DNA of 22,730 nt, from NCBI GenBank assembly GCA_036897095.1, contig JAYMSP010002729.1:1-22730 (forward strand). The letters are read 5' to 3'. The position numbers were made by a program, and so were the translations under genes. Of this stretch, positions 1-10,471 are shown one piece after another. This stretch comes from Plantago elongata. Taxonomy: Eukaryota; Streptophyta; Magnoliopsida; Lamiales; Plantaginaceae. The notes below the pieces were generated by a model. That model was not told the DNA's origin and did no database searches. It worked only from the letters and a program-made list of their open reading frames with translations. The stretch's first letter is position 1; every line of letters begins with the position of its first letter.

Positions 1-762
1 CATACTAAGTGATTTCCTCTTTTACAATGTTCAAGTGAACTAAGAGTACTAGTCATCTTTTTGTACTAAAGATAAGTTACATGGTGATTGATCAAAAATA
101 CTAACATATATTCCTCACAACCTTGAATTCGAAATCGAAATAAGAACGCATATCGGAACGCATCGAGACTGAGGTGAAGGAAGACGGAGCTCCTAAAATC
201 TGAAAATCAGTGCCAATCGGAATGGCGGGGGGTGGTGTCGATCGAATGAGGTTGGTCAGGTGTATTGTGGTGGTGGAGGACGATAATAGCGGTGTTGGAA
301 GACGATGGTGATCATCGGTGGAGAGAAGTGCGAAGAAGCAAAAGTTGATTTATGCAATCGATACTGACGGAAAAAGATAAGCAATGGAGGCGGTTGAGAG
401 GAATCCGACATTGTGGGTTTGACTGGATGAGGAGAACGCAATTATAGGAGCCGGTTGAGAGGAATCCGAAGTAGAGTTTGAATTCAAGGAGACGTGAGTT
501 CAAGAGAGTACCGGCGAACTGGAGATTTGAAGAATACGGCTCTGATTTGAATTTGGCAAGGGTACAATGGGTATTATATAAGTATAAACCCAAATCCTTC
601 TGGACTCCAATCAATTCATAAATAAATTTAATTAAATAACGAATTCGACACAGTAACGATATTCGGCATGAAAAGAAGTAGAATCAAAAATAATTTTCGA
701 TTTTACTATTATTTTTTTAAATAATAATAAAATAATAATGGTGGAAAAAACAGGGTTTTACA
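1..762. other. Unassigned non-coding stretch upstream of the Copia relic
   Basis: I recognise no gene here. Open frames on the minus strand (256-441 and 312-614) resemble no family I know and have no supporting context. The 200-550 part is rich in G and A on the plus strand. It holds an exact 18-bp direct repeat (cggttgagaggaatccga) at 391-408 and 452-469. Positions 700-745 are an A/T run. No Copia 5' LTR or primer-binding site is visible, so the Copia element is truncated before its gag. Confidence 0.5.
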
Positions 763-1389
763 GTTACCAATAATCGATTGGTTCTGGAACTTGTCTCCGG
801 TCTCATTGAGGCATATAAAGGCGTTGTTACTCAGATTCGTCATGCTAAGCCTCTTCCAAGATTTACCGACTCGCTCTTCCTTGTGTCTTGAGGAAAGGGA
901 ATTGAATGTTATGGCCTCTCATCATTCTGGTTCAGGTATGGTCTCTACTGTTGCGGATTCTTCTGTTGATAAATCCACGAATGGTGAAAGTCGTAACAAC
1001 AACTAGTATAACAAGAAGAGAGGAGGCAGAGGTAATCAACCAAATAATGGCACGGGCTATGGAACAACTGGCGCAACCAGACAGCAAGCTGTCGCGCCAT
1101 CTTACCATGTTCCGCACCCTGGCCAGCCCGCTCTGGAACCATATGGGCAGTGGCAGTGGCAATGGGTTTAGGGTTTAGGGTTTAGGGCAGTGGCAATGGC
1201 AATGGGTGCCCTCGGCTCCACCACCATGACCCGTGCCTACAACTGGATGGCCTCGACCACCTCCGCCCGACACGGAATTCCCAATTGCTCAAGTGTCGCA
1301 GGCCTATGCGGTTGTCGCCTCGACTGTTCAGTACATGCCTACGGATGTTGCTGCTTCAATGCAAACTATGTCTTTGCAACCTCAGGATC
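763..1389 (+). pseudogene. Copia gag remnant, with interstitial telomere tract
   Basis: The frame opening at 763 reads a Copia gag segment (LVLELVSGLIEAYKGVV, then RHAKPLPRF). A frameshift near 866 moves it to the frame with RSSLCLEEREL, a standard part of Copia gag. A stop ends that frame at about 1004-1006. The later part is rich in Gln, Trp, Pro and Gly, typical of the gag C-terminus; a CCHC knuckle is not recognisable. The protein is interrupted at 1164-1205 by telomere units plus a short duplication, and by a TGA near 1226. The N-terminal part of gag is missing. Confidence 0.85.
1164..1187 (+). repeat. Interstitial telomere repeat, GGG(TTTAGGG)3
   Basis: Three exact Arabidopsis-type telomere units follow a GGG, in the G-rich orientation on the plus strand. 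The tract sits inside Copia gag and is flanked by near-identical 21-bp segments at 1146-1166 and 1186-1206 (one mismatch), which encode the Gln-Trp run of gag. The inserted length is 40 bp, which shifts the frame and brings in a stop. Confidence 0.95.
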
Positions 1390-1640
1390 CCAATTGGTAC
1401 ATGGATTTCAGAGCCTCATCTCACATGACAGCTAATCAAGGTATGATCTCATCTTATTTTAATTCAAGCATTCATCGTAATATTATTGTAGGTAATGGCT
1501 AATCTATTCCAATTCGGAGTCATAAGAATACTCAATTAGCTCCTCCTCACCCACCATTATCTTTACATAATGTTCTACATGCCCCAAAACTCATAAAAAA
1601 TCTTATTTATGTTCACAAATTTACTACCGATAATTCTATG
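1390..1640 (+). pseudogene. Copia aspartic protease remnant
   Basis: The frame around 1396-1500 reads NWYMDFRASSHMTANQG. This is the usual start of Copia retropepsin, where the active-site triplet is Asp-Ser/Thr-Gly. Here the two residues after the Asp are Phe and Arg, so the catalytic loop is lost. A TAA follows at about 1501. The downstream part (tail with NVLHAPKLIKNLIYVHKF, with stops) corresponds to the rest of the protease. Confidence 0.8.
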
Positions 1641-1659
1641 TCAGGTTAGCTTGATCCTT

Positions 1660-2640
1660 AAGGATTTTCTGTGAAGGAATTTCTGACAGGGAGGCCAATC
1701 ATGAGATGTGATGGCAAGGGGGATCTCTATACACTTACTTCTATTCATGTTTTCATAGGGACACCTTTGGCACTTGTAGCTACCTCTTCTGAAGTTTGGC
1801 ATGCACGCTTAGGTTTTCCTGGTCAATCTATTTTAGAGTCAGTTCGATAAATACATTGTTAAGACTAAACTTGTGCATCAAGTATTTATTGTTCTTGCAT
1901 TCTTGGTAAATAAGTTAAGTTACATTTTGATGTGTTTGTATGTCAAACCTTGTCAGCATTTGATATTATTCACAGTGATTTATGGACATCTCCAGTTTTG
2001 AGTTCTATGGGGCACCACTATTATGTTCCGTTCTTAGATGATTTTACAAATTTCTTTGGACGTTTCCTCTGGCTCAAAAATTTGATGTGTTTGACAAATT
2101 CGTTCTGTTACGTAATCATATCCATACCAAGTTTCGATCATCTATCAAAACTATACAATGTGATAATGGGGGTGAGTATGATAATAATCTGTTTACCAAT
2201 TTTTGTCAAACCAATAGGATGTATTTTCGTCTTTCTTGCCCTCATACTTCTTCTCAGAATGACAAAGTTGAACGAAAAATTCGCTCTATAAATAATATCA
2301 TTAGGACTCTTCTTACGCATGCATCTATGCCTCTTTCCTTTGGGCATCATGCCTTGCATATGACTACCTACTTGCTTAATATTTTGCCTAGCAAACTCCT
2401 TGATCATGCATCTCCTTTAGAATGCTTGTATAATCGCACACCCTCATATTCTCACTTATGTGTTTTTGGTTGTTTGTGTTATCCATTGATCCCCTCCACT
2501 ACCATCCATAAATTGCATGCTCGATCCTCGCCATGTGTTTTTTTGGGGTACCGGATAATCATCGAGGTATAAGTGTTATGATTTGTCCCTTAACAAGATT
2601 ATTATTTCTCGACATGTGTTTGATGAAACTACTTTCCCGT
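1660..2640 (+). pseudogene. Copia integrase remnant (GAG-pre-integrase plus DDE core)
   Basis: The GAG-pre-integrase domain appears at about 1670-1850 (WHARLGFPGQSIL). A stop-rich zinc-binding part follows. The DDE core then comes in two frames: HSDLW near 1973 carries the first Asp, QCDNGGEY near 2155 the second Asp, and QNDKVERK near 2257 the Glu. All three catalytic residues survive, but a frameshift near 2075-2090 separates the first from the other two. The C-terminal part reads CVFGCLCYPL and CVFLGY, then stops near 2571. SRHVFDETTFPFA follows in another frame. Confidence 0.9.
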
Positions 2641-3060
2641 TTGCCAAACCAAATTCGTTTTCTCCCAAAACAAAATCTGCCCAACCAAATTTGGATTCAA
2701 ACCTGACCCGGCAGTACATCCGGTCTAGTTTGGCTCTCTGTCCAGGACAACAGCCCGCTAATCGCTCACCCGGGCCGCCACCAGCACCGCGTACTCCACT
2801 GCCTTGGCTAGATTCCGACCCGCCCCAGTCCAGCCGTCCCAATCAACTCATCCACCTATATCACCCATACAACCCCCACCGCCACTTCCGAATTCACCCA
2901 TCCAGCCATCTCCACTCCCGGATTGATCCCGCCGACCCAATCCAAGGTATTTTGGTCCCGATTTTGTTAACCTTGATTCGGTTTTAATTTCTCCTATACC
3001 TCGTAATCCGGCCTTAGCACTTAACGAACCGAATTGAAAATTGACTATGCTAGACGAATT
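2641..3060 (+). other. Copia spacer between integrase and RT, proline-rich
   Basis: An open frame from 2583 to 2987 starts with the end of integrase and then becomes rich in Pro, Ser and Asn. This low-complexity linker is usual between integrase and RT in Copia polyproteins. It is C-rich compared with the rest of the window. Confidence 0.7.
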
Positions 3061-3969
3061 TAATGTTCTTATTAATAATAAGACGTGGGTGTTAGTACCT
3101 CGTCCATCTCATGTCAATTTCGTTCTGTTTAAATTTTTGCTCACAAGGTGAAATCTAACGGTGACTCTGAGAGATTTAAGGCTTGTCTTGTAGGTGATGG
3201 AGTAACTCAGCAGATGGGTATCGATTCTGGTGAAACGTTTAGTCCGGTTGTGAAACCAGCTACCATCCGCACAGTACTAAGTTTAGCATTATCCCGGTCT
3301 TGACGGATTCATCAGCTGGATGTTAAAAATTCATTTCTTCATGGTGACCTCAATTAAACCGTTTATATGCATCAACCTCTTGGTTTTCGAGATAAACGAT
3401 ACCCGGATCATGTTTTCTTATTGAAAAAATCATTGTACGGGCTCAAGCTAGCTCCACGTGCATGGTACAAGCGATTTGCATATTATGTCTCATCTCTTGA
3501 TTTTGTCAATAGTAAAGTGGTTACGTCATTACTTATTTACATGAAAGGCCCGGGTGTGGCATACTTGCTACTTTACGTAGACGATATCATCTTGGCCACA
3601 TCATCAACCACTCTTCGCAACTCGATCATGACTTTGCTTGCTTCGGAATTTGCTATAAAAGATCTTGGACCTTTGAATTATTTCCTTGGTATTTTCGTGA
3701 CTCGTCACAAGTCCGGCATGTTTCTATCTCTGTGTAAGTATGCAGAAGCAATTCTTGAGCGCGCAGGTATGTCATCATGTAAGTCTATTGCTGCTCTGGT
3801 GGATACTAATCCTAAGTTGAGTATTACAATTGGTACTCCTTGTACTGATCCTACACATTATAGGAGTCTTACTAGAGCTCTGCAGTATTTGACGTTTACT
3901 CGATCAGATATATCATACGTTGTTCAGCAAGTAAGTCTACATATGCATGACCCTAAGTTAATCACATGA
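3061..3969 (+). pseudogene. Copia reverse transcriptase remnant
   Basis: The part before 3360 shows [26 protein letters not shown] and LDVKNSFLHGDL, interrupted by stops (for example near 3301 and 3356). From 3367 an open frame of 200 codons runs through FLLKKSLYGLKLAPRAWY and the catalytic box LLLYVDDIILA near 3570, which is intact. The end (DISYVVQQVSLHMHDP) is the usual close of the RT domain. Missing segments and stops make the whole domain non-functional despite the YVDD box. Confidence 0.93.
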
Positions 3970-4533
3970 ATGCATTAAAACACATTATTTGATACCTACA
4001 GGGAACCCTACACCACGGCCTTCATCTTTAACCCTCCTCAAGTTCTGAACTTGTATCCTACACTGATGCGGATTGGGGAGGTTGTCCAGATACTCGTCGT
4101 TCAATTTCAGGGTATTGTGTGTTTCTTGGGGATAATATGATTTCGTGATCATCCAAACGGCAACCTACGTTCTCTCGTTCCAATGGTGAAGCTGCGTATC
4201 GTGGGGTAGCGTATGTTGTTTATGAATCTTGTTGGATTCGAAATCTTTTACTTGAGCTTCACTGTCCCATTGAGAAGGCAACTCTTGTATATTGTGACAA
4301 GATCAGTGATATATATCTATCAGGCAATTCAGTATAACACCAACGAATCAAGCATATTGAGATGGATATTCATTTTGTTTGTGAGCAAATTGCCCGTGGG
4401 AAGATTTGTGTACTTCATGTTCCTTCACGCTACCAGATTGCAGATATTTTCATTAAGGGACTTTCTAGAGTATTATTTGAGGATTTTAGATCCAGTCTAA
4501 GTGTTCGTCCTCCTCCGCTTCGATTGTTGGGGG
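3970..4533 (+). pseudogene. Copia RNase H remnant and polypurine tract
   Basis: The frame containing [19 protein letters not shown] starts near 4050 and carries the first RNase H Asp. FSRSNGEAAYRG near 4172-4205 stands where family members have an Ala-Glu-Ala-Glu-Tyr-Arg stretch. A stop interrupts the domain near 4146, and the tail is frame-shifted (HVPSRYQIADIFIKGLSRVL near 4417-4475). The G-rich run at about 4526-4533, just before the LTR, is the expected polypurine tract for plus-strand priming. Confidence 0.85.
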
Positions 4534-4715
4534 TGTGATAGATTATATAATTAGAATAGAATTAGGATACTTATGTAATCTAATTAAATTAGTAGAATTA
4601 TATTAGAATTTGATTTTCTAACTTTAAAATATTTAGTTAGACTCTTATATTTTAAACATCTAAGTATACTTTTAGAATATAATTACAGAAAGTATTCTTC
4701 CAATCTTTTCTACTT
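4534..4715 (+). repeat. Copia 3' LTR (right edge approximate)
   Basis: It begins TGTGATAG directly after the polypurine tract. The sequence is AT-rich with repeated tagaat/ttagaat words and a tail (attacagaaagtattcttc) like the end of short Copia LTRs. I could not find the TG..CA end or a target duplication, because the 5' LTR that would define it is missing. Confidence 0.65.
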
Positions 4716-5228
4716 TGCTTTGAAGACTTCAATATTGGAGCTACAGAATAAGAATCATAGTAATTGACCAAGTTGTTCTTCCTTGATCGTCTTAGGCCTA
4801 AGATAAGTCTGCCTGGAGTGGGAATGAGGGCGCGGGCGCAAACGAAAGTATGAATCAAAAAGTGTCGAAACTTAGAAAAATATGAAGACACGAACACCTT
4901 AAAACGCGTTGCAATAATTATATAAAATATATTTTATCTATACTAAATATTTAATAGGTTTAAAAAATATATTTTAGATTAAAAATAATGTGTATATAAA
5001 TTATATATGTATATAAGTTAAAATTATTACTCTATAATTTTGATAAAATGTAAAATTAAAATAAATAATTATTATAGGGTGAGTTAAAATTATAAAGCGA
5101 ACTAAAAACGTCAAGCGTCTTAAAGTGCTAAGTCGTAAATATTTTAGAAGATTTAAGTTGATAAATGAGTTACTATTATTCATGTAATTTGTATAGTTAC
5201 ACTTGCAGAGAAATTACAGGCGTTGGCA
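4716..5228. other. AT-rich spacer and RLK 3' flank
   Basis: No gene is visible. The part nearest 5228 is the 3' flank of the minus-strand receptor kinase and should hold its 3' UTR, but no clear polyadenylation hexamer was identified. Positions 4920-5090 are almost pure A and T. Confidence 0.5.
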
Positions 5229-7661
5229 TTAAAATAGTGGTGATGGACAAGGGGGAATCGCAACTTCAATAATTCCTTCAAGCATTTGGCTGGCTTTCCG
5301 CATCGTTGGCCTTAATGTAGCATCTTCTTGGATGCACCAGAGACCAACCCTCACAAACCTTTCCAACCTGGTTCCATCAATTAAAGCTTCGGTGTCATCA
5401 CCTACCAAACAATCCATCCTTTTCTCCTGGAAACAATCCCAAACCAAATCAGTCAAAATTAGATTTTCTTCATCGTCGAAGCTCCCCGTGTTCTCTACAC
5501 TTCTCCTGCATGAAACAATCTCCAAAAGAAGTACACCGAAGCTATAAACATCAACCTTTGTAGTGATCGGTGTGTTTCTGAACCATTCTGGAGCAACGTA
5601 ACCCTTAGTTCCTCTGATATTGGTCACAGCTCGAGTTTGATTCATCTCCAGAAGTTTAGCTAGACCAAAATCTGATATCCGAGAGTTGTAGTTCTCATCA
5701 ATAAGTATGTTTTGAGGTTTTATGTCGCAATGTATTATCTGTGTGCTACACTCGTCGTGCAAGTATGTAAGTCCTCTCGCAACACCCATCGCCATTAGAC
5801 ACCTCTGGCTCCAGTTTGGCTTGGAATCGCCAAAAATAAAGCTTGCCAAAGTTCCATTGCTAATGTACTCGTATACTAGCAAACGGTTCGGCCCCTCGTC
5901 ACAAAAACCGAGCAGGCGAACCAAGTTCTTGTGATGCGTCTGGCCAATAGCGTTCACTTCTGCTCGGAATTCCTTCTCAGTGTCTTGGGAGACTCTATCG
6001 AGTTTCTTCACTGCAACTAGTGTGCTATTGGAACCATTGGGGATCAAGCCTTTGTATACAATTGCAAAAGCACCCCTTCCCAACTCTTCCTTGAACTCAT
6101 CTGTAGCATGCAGGAGCTCTTTGTATGTAAAGCAATGTAAATTCGCTCCTACAGTTTTTTGAACCGGATGGAGAAATGGGATCGTTTTCTTGTTGTAGAT
6201 AAAGAAAAAACCAAGGCAAGCAGCAGATATGAATAAGAAATTGATGAACATTGAGCTGCCTAAAAGCACAGACACCACGATTGTCATAGTATTTCTGTTT
6301 CTTGTCGTTGTTGGTTGATTTGGAGTTGGAGTTGGGAGATTGGGATTTGTGGGAGGAATTTCACCTCTCCTGAACTTGAGCAAGGTGACAATACCTAAAC
6401 TGGTATCAACTCTGCCATTTGTGAGAGGTAGAGTCTTCTTGTAGCACCTGTTATCGAGAAAATTGACTGCGGCGCAGAGACAATCCTTTAAGCAAGAGTT
6501 CCTGCAATTCTCCTCAGTACTAGGATCCAATTGCTCATAATCATTGTTGGGCCAATCAACATCACGAAGCTCCAAGAAATCAAATGCAGAACCGTTCTCA
6601 CCATTAAAGCAATATGGAGAAAAAATAGGCAAGCAATCTCCAAGGACATTGTTTGGATCAGCCAATCTAAACCCGTCTGCACACTGACAAAGCGGCCTGC
6701 TGTTTACAAGTCTGCAATAACTGTTAAAACCACAGGCCCCGCTGCCGAAATCTCCCTGAATACTGCTACATATATTCTCAGGCCAAGTGCTCCAAGCAGT
6801 CCAACTTGGATTATTGCCAGAGAAATTCCTCGGATGATAATACTGAGTGAAAACGCCATCGTATTCAAGAACCGCCCTGTAATAGTTTTCTGAAGCCGAG
6901 GGCATCGACCGTGGACTTGGTGTGAGAATCGCTGCCTGACCATTTCTTCTCAGGACGGAAATCACAGCGCTGTTGTTGAACAACACCTGATAGCCAGAAT
7001 TCGATGCATTTCCATTCGCATCAGCTGTTCCGCTACTGTAGTATGCATGGTCAATAAGTCTATTATTAGGAACAGCTCGCGTCTGTAACTCAAAATTGCC
7101 ATTTCCGAGCATTTCAGCAGAGAATCTTCCTTGTGAAAAGTTTGTCCTTGATCTCCTCGAAGTAAGCGCATCGCCTATCACAATTGTCTGTGCGGGCAGT
7201 ATGGTATCTGTTGGATGCGCGAAACTTTGCCACAACCAGGCCGAATCACTACCTGATAGGATAAAGTTCCCTGTATCATTCATGATGGCAGAAGCAACTG
7301 ACTGAGCAAAGCCATCAGAATTCCAAAGTGTTCTGCCTCCAGCGTCCCGGAGTAGAAGTCCACGGGCAGCATTTAGCTGTATGGTCGAGCCACGAGGAAC
7401 CGGGTAGCTGCTCCTTTGGTACCAGACTATGGTTCTATCAGGGATTCTGTTAAACCATATGCATAGTACAAAGAGATCAGTAGTGTTTGGAAGCTGTTGG
7501 AAGCCGAATGCGAAATCGTGGGAAGGCGAAAGCCATGGAGTGGAATTTTCTGAGGCTGTGATTGAGCTCCCAAGTGATATACGGTTGTTTTGAGCCAAAA
7601 TAGTACAGAGAGGGAGGAAAAATATTGTGAGGAGGAATCCTGTTCTTGGGGCATTAGACAT
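5229..7661 (-). CDS. G-type lectin receptor-like serine/threonine kinase (LECRK/RLK1-like)
   Basis: This is a plasma-membrane receptor kinase with an extracellular bulb-lectin ectodomain; relatives act in pathogen or wound perception, but the ligand here is unknown. The frame is uninterrupted for 810 codons with no intron, usual for this family. Order by residue: signal peptide about 1-23; bulb-lectin domain about 24-150; EGF-like Cys cluster about 298-352; PAN-like region about 353-430; Pro/Thr-rich linker 435-455; transmembrane segment about 459-488; kinase about 522-798. Kinase motifs: Gly loop 528-538, Lys552 (VAVKK), Glu568, HCDIKPQN 644-651, DFG 664-666, APE 690-692. The residue before the catalytic Asp is Cys, not Arg, so it is a non-RD kinase. 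The third loop Gly is Ala (GRGAFA). The ectodomain carries several N-glycosylation sequons (for example Asn59, 128, 174, 218, 279). The chosen ATG is followed at once by a hydrophobic signal peptide. Family assignment is firm; the exact orthologue is not. Confidence 0.96.
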   Translation of the reverse strand: MSNAPRTGFLLTIFFLPLCTILAQNNRISLGSSITASENSTPWLSPSHDFAFGFQQLPNTTDLFVLCIWFNRIPDRTIVWYQRSSYPVPRGSTIQLNAARGLLLRDAGGRTLWNSDGFAQSVASAIMNDTGNFILSGSDSAWLWQSFAHPTDTILPAQTIVIGDALTSRRSRTNFSQGRFSAEMLGNGNFELQTRAVPNNRLIDHAYYSSGTADANGNASNSGYQVLFNNSAVISVLRRNGQAAILTPSPRSMPSASENYYRAVLEYDGVFTQYYHPRNFSGNNPSWTAWSTWPENICSSIQGDFGSGACGFNSYCRLVNSRPLCQCADGFRLADPNNVLGDCLPIFSPYCFNGENGSAFDFLELRDVDWPNNDYEQLDPSTEENCRNSCLKDCLCAAVNFLDNRCYKKTLPLTNGRVDTSLGIVTLLKFRRGEIPPTNPNLPTPTPNQPTTTRNRNTMTIVVSVLLGSSMFINFLFISAACLGFFFIYNKKTIPFLHPVQKTVGANLHCFTYKELLHATDEFKEELGRGAFAIVYKGLIPNGSNSTLVAVKKLDRVSQDTEKEFRAEVNAIGQTHHKNLVRLLGFCDEGPNRLLVYEYISNGTLASFIFGDSKPNWSQRCLMAMGVARGLTYLHDECSTQIIHCDIKPQNILIDENYNSRISDFGLAKLLEMNQTRAVTNIRGTKGYVAPEWFRNTPITTKVDVYSFGVLLLEIVSCRRSVENTGSFDDEENLILTDLVWDCFQEKRMDCLVGDDTEALIDGTRLERFVRVGLWCIQEDATLRPTMRKASQMLEGIIEVAIPPCPSPLF

Positions 7662-8290
7662 TGGGAATGGGAGGTGGCAGATTGAGATAAGAGAAGAAGT
7701 GAATCAATTAGTTATATCATCATCATGATCATCTTCCAAGTGTCAGTCAAGAATTGGACTTTCAGTTATGGCGACCAAGTAAAAGAATATAAATACATTC
7801 ATGTACATACTGAAAGTGGGAGGCTCATTCTTGTGGAAAATAAAATTCAATAGTCTAGCATTTCGTGTTGCGTTCCAAAAACGAAGAATTAGAGTGTTGG
7901 TAGTTGTACAAGTTACAACGTATGGACAAACAGGCAGGCAGGCTGGTGTCTTTTTCAATTTAGAGACGAAACTTGGAGGCGCATATGAGGCCGTTCGCTC
8001 CGCGTAAAATTTGAGAGAAATGAAATTGTTATATCCAATCTTTTTGTTAATTTAGAATTTGACTCATATAAACATCATGCGTATAATATCGCTCAACCAA
8101 TGTTCGATTCATGGGTCTGTTCCTGTGCTGTGTGGAATATATATTCTCACATTCATAGGCAACGTGGTGTAATAATTCTCTGAAAGTCCACACGGTTGGT
8201 TTGCAAGTTGGGAACAAAATAAGATGAAATCAAACTTCTTGCGCCAAATTCAACTTTGATGTCTTGATTCATGGTCCCTCCCCCTCAACA
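7662..8290. other. RLK 5' flank (minus-strand promoter region)
   Basis: The minus-strand promoter of the receptor kinase should lie here. The best TATA candidate is TATTTATA read on the minus strand (plus 7788-7795), about 130 bp upstream of the ATG; it is weak. Open frames at 7743-7958 (minus) and 7801-8007 (plus) have no recognisable family and are likely chance. Confidence 0.4.
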
Positions 8291-8294
8291 CACA

Positions 8295-8451
8295 TATAAA
8301 TATATTATCTTCCTTCTGTTCTTTTTCACCAAATCAAAGTGTACTTTAGCTTAAAAAACATCCAAGTGCATATAATAATATTATGGATCCAAATTCTCCA
8401 TTTGTCAGCAGAATGAAAAGTCAATTTTCATGTGTATATTGCATCTATTAG
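8295..8451 (+). promoter_or_regulatory. Promoter-like TATAAATA, CT-rich leader and 22-codon ORF
   Basis: TATAAATA at 8295-8302 is followed by a CT-rich stretch (8308-8330), as in plant leaders, and then by an ATG at 8383. That ATG opens only 22 codons (MDPNSPFVSRMKSQF..., stop 8449-8451). No longer gene follows. It may be a dead promoter of a lost or truncated gene, or chance in AT-rich DNA. Confidence 0.3.
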
Positions 8452-9245
8452 TGTATATTACATTTATCACAATAGAATTGCAGTGGCACTTTTTTCAATG
8501 AAAATTAATTTTTTTAAAGTACAATCCGCTGGAATGAAAACAGTTGGGATAATAGCACAAAAATTATATACAAAACAAGCATAGTTTAATTATTTTACGG
8601 TATAGATCAATCATAAAGTTCATGAAATGTAATTATAATTGACGGACTTAACAAAGACTTAACAATAAAAAAAATTAATTTAAATGTTTAAGAATATAAA
8701 GAGTCATAGAATTAAGTCATTTACACGGGTATTTGAATCGATGGAGATATAAAGTATAGAGTATATGAGAACAACACATTTCCAAACTTTGTGGTGAAGT
8801 TCGTGCATTTGTATTAGTCCATCTTTTTCTCTCATTAAAAGAATCTGATTGGTTCTCGTATATTATCCAGTACGTATGAGTTGTCTCTAAACATATTCTT
8901 AAAGCTATTATAAATGCCAATTGTCAAATAATTTTAGGAAATAATTTAGTTGTCATTTACATTTTCAATCTGACATTTTATAATTAATTTTTTTCAACTT
9001 TAGTTACTATTGAATATTAAATTCTAAATATAAAATATCCAATTAAATTATATAATCTATATATACTTAAAAGACCAGTTTCTATTCAAGTTACTTGTGT
9101 ATGGAACTGAAACTGAATATTAATTTATAACAATTTTGATTTTTTTAAATACATCAAAGAAAATACCATGCAAGCAAATAAATCAAAATATGCCTCCTTT
9201 CCTCTATCTATCATTAGTAGGTATACGTAACATAATCATCTATTA
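8452..9245. other. AT-rich intergenic DNA, nothing recognised
   Basis: The sequence is strongly AT-rich with many short A and T runs. The minus-strand frame at 8717-8920 resembles no known family. I see no RNA gene, repeat array or transposon end. Confidence 0.5.
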
Positions 9246-9996
9246 TTAGTCAATCAAATAACCTGGACGACCTTCGTGGCGGACAAATTGGACGTCGTTC
9301 GCACCTTGGTCCCTCAGACGGTTCTGCACCGAAACTCTCCTGGCACCTACTTCGACCTGAGCATCCTGCATGTTCGGACTCCTACCTTGACGGTTATGGA
9401 GGTAGTGTGCCTTTGATTTAAAATGTTCCTCAGGTCCTCTTGTGGTCGTTGATCTGCAAGCCTTTCTCGGACCGCACGATGTTCATTATGAGACAACGCT
9501 AGCTCCGTTAGCTTTGGAATAGCCTCTGGCGGAGGGGCTTGTTGGGGTTGAACATTGATAGATCCGAAACAACCCTGGATCATGGTGAATAGCAAACCAA
9601 ACTGGTCATCATTTATATCAAAGTTGTTGGTGCGGACAATCTGACCATTAGGCAAGGTGAAATCTCTCTGAGCGGAGGCCAGTAGGATCCTGACGGAGGA
9701 ACCGGTACGGCCTGCTCCACCTGATTGACTGGTACATGTTCCGCAATATAACACATCATGTTGACAAGATGGCTTTCTCTGTAATACGTCATACTCGCAG
9801 TATGACCATCGCTTAGATATCTCCTCTCTACCATGACCCGTCTAGAAGAACGTATGTTCCCCTTCGGTCAGACTGACGCCCTCGGGGATGGGGAGGTGGA
9901 GTGGTAGTGCATGATGTCCTCCTGGTTCTGGCCGTCAATTCCAGTGGATAAAATACAGAACTTTTTGTATATAACGTTCCAACATATGACACCAAA
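9246..9996 (-). pseudogene. Gypsy gag-like 5' region, minus strand (Tat/Athila-like?)
   Basis: Read on the minus strand, three consecutive frames join into one protein-like stretch: MVERRYLSDGHTASM near 9834, then TLPNGQIVRTNNFDINDD near 9650, and finally RRVSVQNRLRDQG near 9330, ending in a stop at 9246-9248. Arg-rich, Gln-rich segments with such repeated short words are typical of gag N-termini in Tat/Athila-type Gypsy elements. At least two frameshifts break it. A primer-binding-like site (minus strand TGGTGTCATATGTTGGAAC, plus 9976-9994) stands upstream, similar to the TGGCGCC type used by these elements. Nothing downstream (RT, integrase) is present, so the element is cut at 9246. The higher GC content than its surroundings fits a transposon. 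Confidence 0.5.
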
Positions 9997-10471
9997 TGAT
10001 GAGGGTGGAACCTCATTCACTAATTAAACTACTATAAATGTTGACTAAACTAAGCACCCCAGCACCTTCATGTCCGAGCTAGACCCTGCGAATTACTTGA
10101 AAAGACTAGTAGGGGGGTTAGTAAGGTAATCCTTTTTGTAAAACTCAAACTGGAAAGAGACTTTACTCAAATGAGAATTGAGTACTCCCAGTGTAGTAAT
10201 TATGGCATGAGGTTATGAATGACTTACCTTGAGACATGGGAATAGTGCACCATATATAGAGATTATGGCCTACAGGTTAAAACCATTTGTATGATGCCAA
10301 AAGTAGGGACTAGATAAGGACAACCATGCTCCTAGTGGCCCATGGACTAATTAAGATCGGAGTCCAACAATCATGGACTTGGGAGGTTAATTTAGTCCTT
10401 TCGGTCCTCGTTTCTTCTCCCTGTGAATGGTCCGCTATAATACTTGTGCAAGCTTACTTTTGAGGTTCGAG
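9997..10471 (-). repeat. Probable LTR of the minus-strand Gypsy relic
   Basis: This stretch lies directly upstream (in minus-strand sense) of the primer-binding-like site and has no coding capacity. In minus sense it ends in ATCA just before the primer site. A TATA-like run lies at plus 10252-10258. Its outer edge coincides with the CACTA terminus at 10472, so the LTR is probably truncated there. The call is by position and is not confirmed by a second LTR copy. Confidence 0.4.

Larger units (their letters stand above)
763..4715 (+). mobile_element. Decayed Ty1/Copia retrotransposon, 5'-truncated
   Basis: The order gag, protease, integrase, reverse transcriptase, RNase H, then LTR is diagnostic of Ty1/Copia; Gypsy elements place integrase last. 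The element starts inside gag with no 5' LTR, and ends with a short LTR preceded by a G-rich polypurine tract. Every domain carries stops or frameshifts, so it is a non-autonomous relic. The short LTR and the run of SVRPPP just before the polypurine tract recall the Ale/Retrofit lineage; that assignment is an inference. It reads on the plus strand, converging with the lectin receptor kinase at 5229-7661. Confidence 0.93.

Noticed and set aside
312..614. 100-codon minus-strand frame and the overlapping 256-441 frame
   Set aside because: No recognisable domain or promoter context; length is within chance for this window.
5332..7305. Several 60-120 codon plus-strand frames
   Set aside because: They are antisense readings of the intact 810-codon receptor kinase.
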